DNA from: Nautilia profundicola AmH | GTDB taxonomy: Bacteria > Campylobacterota > Campylobacteria > Campylobacterales > Nautiliaceae | Assembly: GCF_000021725.1 (NCBI RefSeq) | Contig: NC_012115.1 | Coordinates: 831,001 to 895,000, forward strand | Length of the DNA stretch: 64,000 nucleotides | Direction: 5' to 3' | Shown: one piece after another, positions 27,082-35,450 of the stretch | Layout: the number at the start of each line of letters is the position of its first letter | Numbering within the stretch: the first letter of the stretch is position 1 | Notes under the pieces: model-generated | What the model saw: the letters and a program-made list of their open reading frames with translations, nothing else | Databases searched by the model: none | What the model was told of the DNA's origin: nothing | Position numbers and translations under genes: made by a program

Positions 27082-27552
27082 ATGAAAAAAGCAGCAAAAT
27101 TATTAAGCGTAGCACTTTTAAGCGGAACAATGTTATTTGCATTCGGTGGAGGAATGGGTGGTTCATTCGGAGGTTCAGTTGGCAGTTCAATGGGTGGAGC
27201 AAGCGGAAGCGCTTCAGGATCAGGCAATTATGGAGGAATATCTCCTGAAATGATTACAGGCGGACCTGACGGAACATCTATGAACAAAGCACAAAAAGCC
27301 AAACAAGCTAAAAATCAAGTAAGAACGAGAACTCAGGCAAGAGTAAGAGCTATGAAACAAAATATGCAAACTGTCAGTGAATCAATGGATCAACTAAGAC
27401 AACAAATTAGACAGATGAAACAAGACATGAAACAAACAAATAAAAGAGCATATCTTGATGCAGTGCAATTAGAACAACAACTTAAACAAATGCAGTACAA
27501 CTATAGAAAAATGCAAAGAATTATGCAAAGACTTCAACAAGAAGCCCAATAA
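27082..27552 (+). CDS. Exported Gly/Ser-rich protein with Gln-rich coiled coil
   Basis: 156 residues; not recognised. A clear signal peptide (MKKAAKLLSVALLSGTMLFA) is followed by a Gly/Ser-rich low-complexity stretch (about 22-52: GGGMGGSFGGSVGSSMGGAS and onward), then a basic Gln/Met/Arg/Lys helix from 70 to the end that looks like a coiled coil (residues such as QLRQQIRQMKQDMKQ). It is strongly basic with no cysteine. It has its own promoter box, an excellent ribosome site and an intrinsic terminator, so it is a single-gene unit likely to be well expressed. A periplasmic or surface structural or chaperone-like role is a guess. Confidence 0.7.
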   Translation: MKKAAKLLSVALLSGTMLFAFGGGMGGSFGGSVGSSMGGASGSASGSGNYGGISPEMITGGPDGTSMNKAQKAKQAKNQVRTRTQARVRAMKQNMQTVSESMDQLRQQIRQMKQDMKQTNKRAYLDAVQLEQQLKQMQYNYRKMQRIMQRLQQEAQ

Positions 27553-27570
27553 AAAGGGCTTTTCTCTTTT
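27542..27570 (+). terminator. Intrinsic terminator of the Gly-rich exported protein
   Basis: AAGCCC and GGGCTT arms with an eight-base loop, followed by TTCTCTTTTG. The left arm lies inside the last codons and the TAA stop is in the loop. Confidence 0.75.
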
Positions 27571-27650
27571 GTTTTTTAATTTTATTATATGTATACGATT
27601 ATAAGTATAAAAAAACATTAATATTATTTAGTTAACATAATGTATATTCT

Positions 27651-28361
27651 CTAAATTTTATTTTCTAATATAGCCTTCAACCTCAAAGCGTCTTTAAACG
27701 CACTGTTATCATCCGTATTGTTAAAATAAACATAGCTTTCATGTTCTTTTAGTCTGCTGTAAAGATCAAAGAGAAATTCATCGCTGTAGTCGCCTTTATA
27801 TTTCCCTTTAGACCCATGTAGTCTTACATAAACAAAATCAGCGGTTTGTTCAAAATTAATATCTTGATTATAGTCATGCCACACAAGAGCTATGTTTTTG
27901 TCTTTCAAATGTGCGTATGTCTCAATTCTGTACCAAGAGTCGTTTCTGAATTCTATGGCGTACTTTATATCTTCATCCAAAGACCTTGTGAAATGTATCA
28001 AAAGATCTATATCGTATTTAAGGCTCGGAGGCAGCTGAAACAATATAACTCCCAACGAATTTCCGAGATTTTTGCATATACTTATAAAACTTTTAAGCTC
28101 ATCCAAATCTTTCAGTTTTGATCTGTGTGTGATTTGTCTGTTGGCTTTGATTGAGAGTTTGAAGCTGTTTATTTTTTTTAGCTTGTATTTCCATGATTTG
28201 ATCGTCGTAATTTTGGGGAATCTATAAAAAGTAGAATTTAATTCAAGTGTATTGAATTTTTGTGCGTAGTAATCAAAAAACTCATAAGTTTTCAAATCGG
28301 CAGGGTAAAACTCCCCTACCCAGTTTTTGTAAAAATATCCGCTTGTTCCTATATAAATCAT
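27651..28361 (-). CDS. DUF72 family protein
   Basis: 236 residues, a TIM-barrel-like family of unknown function widespread in bacteria. Family wording: IYIGTSGYFYKNWVGEFYP at the start, FNTLELNSTFYRFP, FKLSIKANRQITH, VILFQLPPSLKYD, AIEFRNDSW and DFVYVRLHGSKGKYKGDYSD. It is the last gene of the minus-strand run behind dctM, whose stop it overlaps by one base. Its relation to the transporter is unknown. Confidence 0.9.
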   Translation of the reverse strand: MIYIGTSGYFYKNWVGEFYPADLKTYEFFDYYAQKFNTLELNSTFYRFPKITTIKSWKYKLKKINSFKLSIKANRQITHRSKLKDLDELKSFISICKNLGNSLGVILFQLPPSLKYDIDLLIHFTRSLDEDIKYAIEFRNDSWYRIETYAHLKDKNIALVWHDYNQDINFEQTADFVYVRLHGSKGKYKGDYSDEFLFDLYSRLKEHESYVYFNNTDDNSAFKDALRLKAILENKI

Positions 28362-29653
28362 CAGTTAACTAATATATAAACAAGTTTCGGTACGAAAATT
28401 ACGATTAAAAGCGTAATAATCTGTATAAGAATAAACGGAATAATTCCAAGATACAGGTCTTTTGTCTGTATTTTATCACCTGCCGCACCTTTTAGATAAA
28501 ACAGACTAAATCCAAACGGCGGTGTCAGGAATGAAGTCTGCAAGTTAATTGCAATAAGCAGTGCAAACCATAAAGGATCGATGCCGAATTCCTGTACGAT
28601 CGGCAATAAAATAGGGATAACAATAAACGTAATTTCAATAAAATCGATAAAGAATCCCAAAATAAAAATTAACACCATCGTAATGGCAATAAAAGCATAT
28701 TGATTTGATATCGAATCAGTAAAGAAGGTAGTAACGATGTCCCCTGCTCCAGATTCGTTAAACACAAGTGAAAACGCAGTCGCACCTATTAAAATCATAA
28801 ATATCATTGCTGTGATTTTTACCGTTTCAACCGTTGCGTATCTTAAAAGCTCCATATTAAACGTTCTGTAAAAAAACGTAAGAATAATTGAACCCAGTGC
28901 ACCAATAGCCGCTGATTCTGTAGGTGTTGCGAATCCCGCAAAAATACTTCCAAGAACAACCGCAATCAAAATAAAAGGAGCAACCAGTGATTTAAGAGCC
29001 TGAAAGAGTATTTTTGAATAGGGTTTATCGGTTTTGATTGCAGGAGCGATTTCCGGTTTTAAAAACGCTACGATTAAAATATAAACAATATAAAGCCCGA
29101 CAATTATAAGCCCCGGGATAATCGCTGCTTTAAAAAGATCTCCCACGCTGATATTCATAACGGCACCTAAAATAATAAGTACGATGCTTGGAGGAATAAG
29201 CTGTCCAAGCGTACCGCTTGCGGCAATTACACCGCCTGCGAGTCTCGGTGAATAACCGTGTTTTAACATAATAGGCAGAGAAATAATTGTCATCATCACA
29301 ACACTCGCACCGACAATTCCCGTAGAAGCCGCTAAAATCGCACCTACTATTACGATTGCTATCGCAAGCCCTCCTCTTACGGGACCGAACAGCTCACCGA
29401 TAGATTCAAGCATATTTTCAGCAATTTTACTTTTTTCAAGAATAAATCCCATAAAAATAAACAGTGGAACAGCCATAAGGGTGAAATTTTGCATAATACC
29501 GTAAACACGGTAAGGTAAGAGTCCGAAAACATCAAGTCCCAAATTAGGATCTATAAGTGCCGCAAAAATCGCACTCGCACCGAAAGCAAAAGCAACCGGA
29601 ATACCGACCATTAACAATATAAATGCCACTATAAATAAAACTATACCCGTCAT
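28361..29653 (-). CDS. dctM: TRAP transporter large permease subunit (DctM type)
   Basis: 430 residues, about 12 membrane segments. Forms the sodium-driven translocation channel for organic acids in tripartite ATP-independent periplasmic transporters. Family wording: GIPVAFAFGASAIFAAL, VPLFIFMGFILEKSKIAENM, GGVIAASGTLGQLIPPSIVLIILG (cut at the core GTLGQLIPPS) and FATPTESAAIGALG. Starts at the dctQ stop. No dctP gene for the binding protein is found in the window. Confidence 0.93.
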   Translation of the reverse strand: MTGIVLFIVAFILLMVGIPVAFAFGASAIFAALIDPNLGLDVFGLLPYRVYGIMQNFTLMAVPLFIFMGFILEKSKIAENMLESIGELFGPVRGGLAIAIVIVGAILAASTGIVGASVVMMTIISLPIMLKHGYSPRLAGGVIAASGTLGQLIPPSIVLIILGAVMNISVGDLFKAAIIPGLIIVGLYIVYILIVAFLKPEIAPAIKTDKPYSKILFQALKSLVAPFILIAVVLGSIFAGFATPTESAAIGALGSIILTFFYRTFNMELLRYATVETVKITAMIFMILIGATAFSLVFNESGAGDIVTTFFTDSISNQYAFIAITMVLIFILGFFIDFIEITFIVIPILLPIVQEFGIDPLWFALLIAINLQTSFLTPPFGFSLFYLKGAAGDKIQTKDLYLGIIPFILIQIITLLIVIFVPKLVYILVN

Positions 29654-30264
29654 TAATTACCTTTTGAATGTTTTAATTTGTAATATGCTTTTTTAAGTTC
29701 TGATACACTTTGTAGCAATACAACAAAAAATCCGAACATCATTGCGCTTTTTATAATCCATCTGCAGCAAAGTCCGCCCGGATCGCCTGACTGCTCATGC
29801 ATTGAGTAACTCATTTGAATAAAAGGTATTGCTTCAATTACAATTAATGTTGATAAAGGAATAACAAAAAACAATACCGTTATTATTTGTATGATTGCTT
29901 TTGTTTTTGTAGAAAATTTATCATAAAAAATATCTACCCTCACGTGTTTATCATGACTTAACGTATATGCAATAGCAAAAAGAAACGTTAAATCGAATAA
30001 ATGCCATTCAAGCTCCTGCAAAGCTATACTTCCACCGTGAAAGAGTTTTCTGACTATTACGTCATAACTAACAATTAATGTTAGAACAATAAGAGAAATT
30101 ACTGCAAGAATCATAAAAAATTTGGTAATTTTTTCAACGAAAACATCTATTTTAGGAACAAATGACAACACTAACACAATAAATGCCGCCGCAATTATCG
30201 TATAATCAATATGTTCACTAAGCGGCATCGTTAAATTAAAAAAAGCATTAATAAAATTATCCAT
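29653..30264 (-). CDS. dctQ: TRAP transporter small permease subunit (DctQ type)
   Basis: 203 residues, four membrane segments (about 20-38, 50-70, 92-110 and 125-145) plus a late fifth near 170. The LEWHLFDLTFLFAIAYTLSHDKHVRVDIFYDKFS region is typical of the DctQ helix 2-3 hairpin. It overlaps dctM by one base and follows murF by nine, so it is transcribed with the cell-wall run. Confidence 0.9.
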   Translation of the reverse strand: MDNFINAFFNLTMPLSEHIDYTIIAAAFIVLVLSFVPKIDVFVEKITKFFMILAVISLIVLTLIVSYDVIVRKLFHGGSIALQELEWHLFDLTFLFAIAYTLSHDKHVRVDIFYDKFSTKTKAIIQIITVLFFVIPLSTLIVIEAIPFIQMSYSMHEQSGDPGGLCCRWIIKSAMMFGFFVVLLQSVSELKKAYYKLKHSKGN

Positions 30265-30273
30265 TATTTCTCC

Positions 30274-31686
30274 TTACAAATATTCCGGAGCATCGTTACT
30301 AAACAGTATCAAATCTCCGGCTTTTGTGTTTTCCGCTAAAATTTTTTCCAAATCTTTTTTGTCATTTAAAATAATTTTATCAGTATTTACAATATTTTCA
30401 CATAAGACTTTTTTATTTATACTTCCGGTTAAAATCACTAAATCAAAAACCTCGTCTATTTTTTTAGCAAGTTGTTTGTTTTGCTCATCTGTAGCTTCCA
30501 CTATACCCGGCGTTACTAATATTTTTTTGCCCTTATATTCTTTTACAAGTTCGTAAGATTCTATCATACCCTCTAAATTACCATTAAAACTATCATCAAT
30601 GATTATTTTACCACCGACTTCGATTTTTTGAAGTCTGTGAGGAATTGATTCCAATTTTAGCACTTTTTGTTTTAATTCTTCAACACTTAACCCAAATTCC
30701 AATGCCTGAAAAATTGCAAGTGTTACATTTACGGCATTAAAACCGCCTAAAAGTTTACATTCGAACTTATGTATTCTATCGTTTATTTCCACTTCCCATT
30801 CTATACCGTTTAAAGAAGCTTTTATGTTTTTAATTTTATTTTTAATAACCAATACTTTCTCGTTATACGGTACCTCGTATGAAAAACCTTTTTTCAGTTT
30901 AGGTGTTTTGAAAATTTCAAGTTTTGTCTGTTTGATATTATCAAGTGTTTTAAAATATTCAATATGCTGAGGACCGATTTTACCAAGTATTGAATATTCA
31001 TTTTCTAAAAATTCGACAATTTCAAGTATATCACCCTTCTCTCTCGCTCCGGCCTCTGCAATATAAATTTCAATGTTTTCCGGCATATCGACATTTATAT
31101 CTTTAATAATGCCTTTTAGTGTATTAACGCTTCTTGGTGTTTTGTATACTTTAAACGTCCCTTCCAAAAGCTGATATAAAAAGTTTTTTATAGATGTCTT
31201 CCCGTAGCTTGCGGTTATTGCAACAATTTTAGGGTCTATTTTAGTCAGTTTTTCTTTAGCAAGTTTTTTATATTTTAAAAACAGAATATACTCTGTAATT
31301 TCCGATGCGATTATCGCAGCAATAACCACAGCCAAAACACCTATTCCCGGATTATAATGATATTTATTTAAAAGAAGTAAATTCAGTGTTTCAAAAAGGC
31401 CTACATAAACGAAAAATCTTTTGACTCTGTCTGTAACAACAAGTCCTTTGACTCTTCTCTGCCATAAAAAAAGTGAAGGAATAAGTCCGAAAAACAGATA
31501 AATCCAAAAAAACTTATATGCCGCGATATACGTTACGACAGGAATTACAAAGTATAATAAATGCCAAAGCGGTTTATGAAAATGAAATATTATTCTATCG
31601 ACTCTGTAACTGTACCATTGAAGAACAGTAATTATGTAAAAACCAAGAATATATGCAGTTATAAAATTTACTATTAAATCAAACAT
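30274..31686 (-). CDS. murF: UDP-MurNAc-tripeptide–D-Ala-D-Ala ligase with membrane N-domain
   Basis: 470 residues. It adds D-Ala-D-Ala to the peptidoglycan precursor. The first ~150 residues are several hydrophobic helices (FITAYILGFYIITVLQWY; LLYFVIPVVTYIAAY; GVLAVVIAAIIASEITEYIL), followed by the Mur ligase domains: P-loop ITASYGKTSIKNFL, YIAEAGAREKGDI, IGPQHIEYF, GGFNAVNVTLAI and IDDSFNGNLEGM. A membrane-tethered MurF of this size is also known in Campylobacter. It neighbours ddl, the maker of its D-Ala-D-Ala substrate. Confidence 0.9.
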   Translation of the reverse strand: MFDLIVNFITAYILGFYIITVLQWYSYRVDRIIFHFHKPLWHLLYFVIPVVTYIAAYKFFWIYLFFGLIPSLFLWQRRVKGLVVTDRVKRFFVYVGLFETLNLLLLNKYHYNPGIGVLAVVIAAIIASEITEYILFLKYKKLAKEKLTKIDPKIVAITASYGKTSIKNFLYQLLEGTFKVYKTPRSVNTLKGIIKDINVDMPENIEIYIAEAGAREKGDILEIVEFLENEYSILGKIGPQHIEYFKTLDNIKQTKLEIFKTPKLKKGFSYEVPYNEKVLVIKNKIKNIKASLNGIEWEVEINDRIHKFECKLLGGFNAVNVTLAIFQALEFGLSVEELKQKVLKLESIPHRLQKIEVGGKIIIDDSFNGNLEGMIESYELVKEYKGKKILVTPGIVEATDEQNKQLAKKIDEVFDLVILTGSINKKVLCENIVNTDKIILNDKKDLEKILAENTKAGDLILFSNDAPEYL

Positions 31687-31687
31687 A

Positions 31688-31960
31688 TCAATACCTTATT
31701 TCAAAATCATTAAATTTAATATCTTCTATTTGCTCTATTTCAATGTCTTTAACTTCACTGTACGGCGAGCCTTTTTTTAAAATTTCAATAAATTCTTTTA
31801 ATCTTTCGTCATTTTCTATTTCAGCAACAGCTTCAACCCTTGTATCGGGCAAATTTCTCACATAACCTTTGAAGCCGGCTTTTTTTGCATTCTCACTTAC
31901 AAACTTTCTGTACCAAACTCCTTGGACTTTACCGCTTATTATAAATCTGTATACAGCCAT
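31688..31960 (-). CDS. acyP: Acylphosphatase
   Basis: 90 residues. Hydrolyses acyl phosphates. The catalytic Arg is in FIISGKVQGVWYRKFV near residue 18, and the Asn in GYVRNLPDTRVEAVAE near 36; both key residues are present. It lies between ddl and murF in the same run. Confidence 0.93.
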   Translation of the reverse strand: MAVYRFIISGKVQGVWYRKFVSENAKKAGFKGYVRNLPDTRVEAVAEIENDERLKEFIEILKKGSPYSEVKDIEIEQIEDIKFNDFEIRY

Positions 31961-31974
31961 TTTAAGCCTTTATG

Positions 31975-33009
31975 TTATTTTCCTTTAGCCATTTGGATTT
32001 TATTGATATATTCAAAATCAATTTTAACTTCTTTTTCCGATTCAATATTTTTAGCAAGTTTTTCCAAAACATCATCAAAATCATCAAAGAGATAATTCGC
32101 CATACTACCAGGTATCGGATTTATTTCATTTAAATATACACTACCCTCTTTTACAAAAAAATCGCACCTGATAATCGCATTTTTAAAAGTACTATTATAG
32201 ATTTTTTTAAAAGTTTTTTTAATTCTCTCAGTAAGGTCTTTATCAACATCACTTAACATAACATTCTTTCTGCTGAAGTCCATATATTTCTTCTCAAAGT
32301 CCAAAAAGTCTGATTTTTCGACTTTTTCAATATTGCTAAGCATAAACTCCCCTCCGGCCAGACATCCCGCAAGGTTATATTCTTCTATTCCTTCTATAAA
32401 AGGTTCTGCAATAATTAAATCATCAAACTCCCTCGCCACGTCAAAAGCATAGTCAAACTCTTCTTGTGTTTTGACTACACTAACACCGATACTGCTTCCA
32501 AGGCGCGCAGGCTTTATAATAATCGGGAAGTCAAAGCTGCTTTTAGGCTCCGTGATTATTTCATAATCTATTACATTTACCCCTATTTCTTTGGCGTATG
32601 CTTTAGTTAAAACTTTATTATAGCTTATAACGCTTGCTTCTACATTTGGAGTAATTGACTTTATGTTAAAAAACTCTAAAATTCCCGCAAGTTTTCCGTC
32701 TTCACCATCTTTACCGTGAATAAGATTAATAACCGCATCATAATTTAAAAACACATCTTTTTTCAAAAGCCCTTTTGTGTATTTAAATCCTCCTTTTGTA
32801 ATTTCGATTTTTTGAGAGTTTTTATATTCTCCGCTTGCAAAATATTTGCTTTTCATGTTTTGTTTATCTACAAGATACATATTTCTGTTTTGGTCAATAT
32901 ATATAAATTCTAACGTATGTTTTTTTATTTTGTCTTTAAGTGTAATAGCACTTACTATCGAAATTTCGTGTTCAAAGCTGTTTCCGCCGAAAAGCAAAGC
33001 AAATGTCAT
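31975..33009 (-). CDS. ddl: D-alanine–D-alanine ligase
   Basis: 344 residues, ATP-grasp fold. Makes the D-Ala-D-Ala dipeptide. Seen: LFGGNSFEHEISIVSA at the N-terminus, LIHGKDGEDGKLAGIL, IIKPARLGSSIGVSVV and the metal-binding end LNEINPIPGSMANYLF. The start overlaps ruvA by ATGA. Confidence 0.95.
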   Translation of the reverse strand: MTFALLFGGNSFEHEISIVSAITLKDKIKKHTLEFIYIDQNRNMYLVDKQNMKSKYFASGEYKNSQKIEITKGGFKYTKGLLKKDVFLNYDAVINLIHGKDGEDGKLAGILEFFNIKSITPNVEASVISYNKVLTKAYAKEIGVNVIDYEIITEPKSSFDFPIIIKPARLGSSIGVSVVKTQEEFDYAFDVAREFDDLIIAEPFIEGIEEYNLAGCLAGGEFMLSNIEKVEKSDFLDFEKKYMDFSRKNVMLSDVDKDLTERIKKTFKKIYNSTFKNAIIRCDFFVKEGSVYLNEINPIPGSMANYLFDDFDDVLEKLAKNIESEKEVKIDFEYINKIQMAKGK

Positions 33010-33560
33010 TTTATATCCTTACTCAGTTTTTTTAATGCTAACTTTATAGTTTCTTCTAAATTATCGCTCTTGATACCGTTTAAGGCTTTAACTATATCGT
33101 TTTTGTTAAATCCTAAACTTTCAAGTGCACTGAGTGCTTGATTAAATACAGGGTTTTGTTCTTCAAACACAACCTCAAATTCACCCATTTCCATTAATAT
33201 TCTTTTAGCACTTTTAGGTCCTATTCCTGGTATCTTTTTAAGAGCGTTTATATCATGATTCGCAATTATATCCATAAATGTCTGTGGGGTATAAGTTGAA
33301 CATATTGCAAGAGCGACTTTTGGCCCTACTCCGTTAAGCTTTATTAAAGAATCAAACAGTTTTTTTTCATTCTTATCCGCAAAACCGTATAATGTATATT
33401 CATTTTCCTTGATAATCTCGGTAATATAAAAAAGTCCCTTATCATTTACCGAAGAAAAAGTAATCATACTGACATTAAGTTCATAAATTACATTATTTAC
33501 ATCCAGCAGAATTTTGCCGCCGTCTTTTTCAAAAATATTACCTCTAAGAGCCGCTATCAT
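33006..33560 (-). CDS. ruvA: Holliday junction helicase subunit RuvA
   Basis: 184 residues. Binds Holliday junctions and recruits RuvB. An N-terminal OB fold (IAALRGNIFEK) is followed by two helix-hairpin-helix motifs (LNGVGPKVALAICS near 73; IPGIGPKSAKRILMEM near 108) and a C-terminal RuvB-contact domain (ALESLGFNKNDIVKAL). It overlaps the fapA-like gene and ddl. Confidence 0.95.
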   Translation of the reverse strand: MIAALRGNIFEKDGGKILLDVNNVIYELNVSMITFSSVNDKGLFYITEIIKENEYTLYGFADKNEKKLFDSLIKLNGVGPKVALAICSTYTPQTFMDIIANHDINALKKIPGIGPKSAKRILMEMGEFEVVFEEQNPVFNQALSALESLGFNKNDIVKALNGIKSDNLEETIKLALKKLSKDIK

Positions 33561-35424
33561 CTTTATTTACCTTTATTTTAACTATTTTATATGTGTCTCC
33601 GTAATCTTTAAGTTTAAATCCGCACACACCCTCATTACCTTTTGTATCATAAGTTAATTTAACGGGCGGTTCAACCATATCAAATTCAATTCTGTTATAA
33701 GCACTCCAAGGTGTGTATGATATTATTTTTGCATTAAATATTGCAGTTTGGTAATTTTGAAGTGTTTCATGAAGTTCTTGTAAATCTTTTTGTAGTAGAA
33801 CAATTTCATTTTTTAATTCAAGCGTTTTGTCTTTAAAATCATTATACTCTTTTATTTTTTTAATAATAGTCGGGGATGTTTTAATCCCTTTTTTCTTGTT
33901 TTCTTTATATGCAGCCATTAATCTTTCAATTGTAGGTTTGTTTTTAAGTAAAACTTCTTTTCTTTTATTGTATTCTTTAGTCTTAATTTCGATATTTCTT
34001 TCTATTTCTTCAATCATTTTTTCTAATTTATCCGCATCTGCGTTTAATCCCAAAACTTCCAAAGGAGATATAATAAGTTTATTTTCGCTTCCTTTTAATT
34101 TATTGATAATTATATTTTTTAACGCATAAACTTCCACATGAGAGCCCATAATCTCAAACTCTACCTCTTCAGCAACGACTTTTCCACCGATTGCCTGTTT
34201 TATTTTTACTTTTTTACCTTTGACAATACCGCTTTCGAGTCTGTTGATTTCGATTTCTTTACCTTCGATATACCCTTTATGTACATTAACAAAAGCCTTG
34301 TTTGCATGAATTTTGGCTTTTTGATGAGTTTGTCCTTCGATAGTAAGCTCTTCAGCATTGATTTTTGCTGATTTTCCTACATTTCCCCTTACAATCAACA
34401 CAGTTGTTTCAACAACCATATTATCGGCTATCGCTTCTTTTAAAGCATCGCTTTCTTTTACGTCAAGTTTTACGTTTGCATCTTTTGCACCGCTGACATT
34501 ACCGGTTTGAAGGTTTATTTGGGATACTTCCATTTCGTCTTTAATAGTATATGAATCGCCCTCTTTATATATATAACCGTCCTTCATTGCGATATACAAT
34601 ATTTTTTTGTCAGTTTCCTCAACTTTAATTTCTTCAGGGTTAACGCTTATATTAGGAATATTAAAGTCTTGCACCTGTGGTATTTTAATTATTTTACCTC
34701 TGCAGTCCCTACCGTTTCTTCCCTGTTGAGGTTTTATAATCTCAATTACGACTTCTCCTGTTTTAACAGGGAAAATGAGTTCGTTTTTTATATTTTCTCT
34801 TTTTTTAAGATAATGATAAATAACCTTTCCTTCAATATTCTCAATCGGATCAACCCCTTGGCATAGTTCTATTTCTTCATTATGTTCAAGCTGACCCAAC
34901 ACTCTGATTTTAGCAACTACTTTTTCTATATCCTGATTCATTTTATCATCGAAAAGCTCTATTAACATTGAATTTCTAATTTTTTTCTTATTTAGCTCGT
35001 TTTTAAGTTTTTTTTCAAGTCCCGGTTTATAAACTATTAATGATTCCGGTTTCATTATATATACCGCATGTGTTAAAAATCTGTTTACTTTTACTTCACC
35101 AACTAATTCGAAATCGTCACTAAAACTGGCTTTTTTTATTTCTATTTCATAAACTTGTTTTATTTCATTTTCCTCATTGATTAAAAAGTCTTCATTATGA
35201 ACAAGTTCTTTACTTTGATCGTCCAATTCAACAAACTCACTATTACCGAGTTTAATATATGTAGTAAAATCCAAGATTTCAAAATCAAGTGCGGAAATAG
35301 GTATATTGTTACTTGTTGAAATTTTAAGCAATGCGTCGTTTACGTTTTCAGTTCTTATTACAACAGGTAAAGTTTCTTTTTTTTGTTTTTTTTCTTCTTT
35401 TTTTAGAAAATCAAAGAGTCCCAA
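33544..35424 (-). CDS. FapA/DUF342 family protein
   Basis: 626 residues. The central part (about 215-430) is the DUF342 beta-helix: GRNGRDCRGKIIKIP, GYIYKEGDSYTIKDEMEVSQ, NLQTGNVSG and repeated strand-rich segments (VLIVRGNVGKSAKINAEELT). A long charged coiled coil (455-545) and a C-terminal beta domain follow; the N-terminal 200 residues are variable. Polymer-binding or cell-polarity roles are proposed for the family but not settled. It heads the ruvA–ddl–murF run and diverges from murJ, as in Campylobacter. Confidence 0.85.
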   Translation of the reverse strand: MGLFDFLKKEEKKQKKETLPVVIRTENVNDALLKISTSNNIPISALDFEILDFTTYIKLGNSEFVELDDQSKELVHNEDFLINEENEIKQVYEIEIKKASFSDDFELVGEVKVNRFLTHAVYIMKPESLIVYKPGLEKKLKNELNKKKIRNSMLIELFDDKMNQDIEKVVAKIRVLGQLEHNEEIELCQGVDPIENIEGKVIYHYLKKRENIKNELIFPVKTGEVVIEIIKPQQGRNGRDCRGKIIKIPQVQDFNIPNISVNPEEIKVEETDKKILYIAMKDGYIYKEGDSYTIKDEMEVSQINLQTGNVSGAKDANVKLDVKESDALKEAIADNMVVETTVLIVRGNVGKSAKINAEELTIEGQTHQKAKIHANKAFVNVHKGYIEGKEIEINRLESGIVKGKKVKIKQAIGGKVVAEEVEFEIMGSHVEVYALKNIIINKLKGSENKLIISPLEVLGLNADADKLEKMIEEIERNIEIKTKEYNKRKEVLLKNKPTIERLMAAYKENKKKGIKTSPTIIKKIKEYNDFKDKTLELKNEIVLLQKDLQELHETLQNYQTAIFNAKIISYTPWSAYNRIEFDMVEPPVKLTYDTKGNEGVCGFKLKDYGDTYKIVKIKVNKDDSGS

Positions 35425-35450
35425 TCTTATCCTTTTGGTAAAATACGTTT

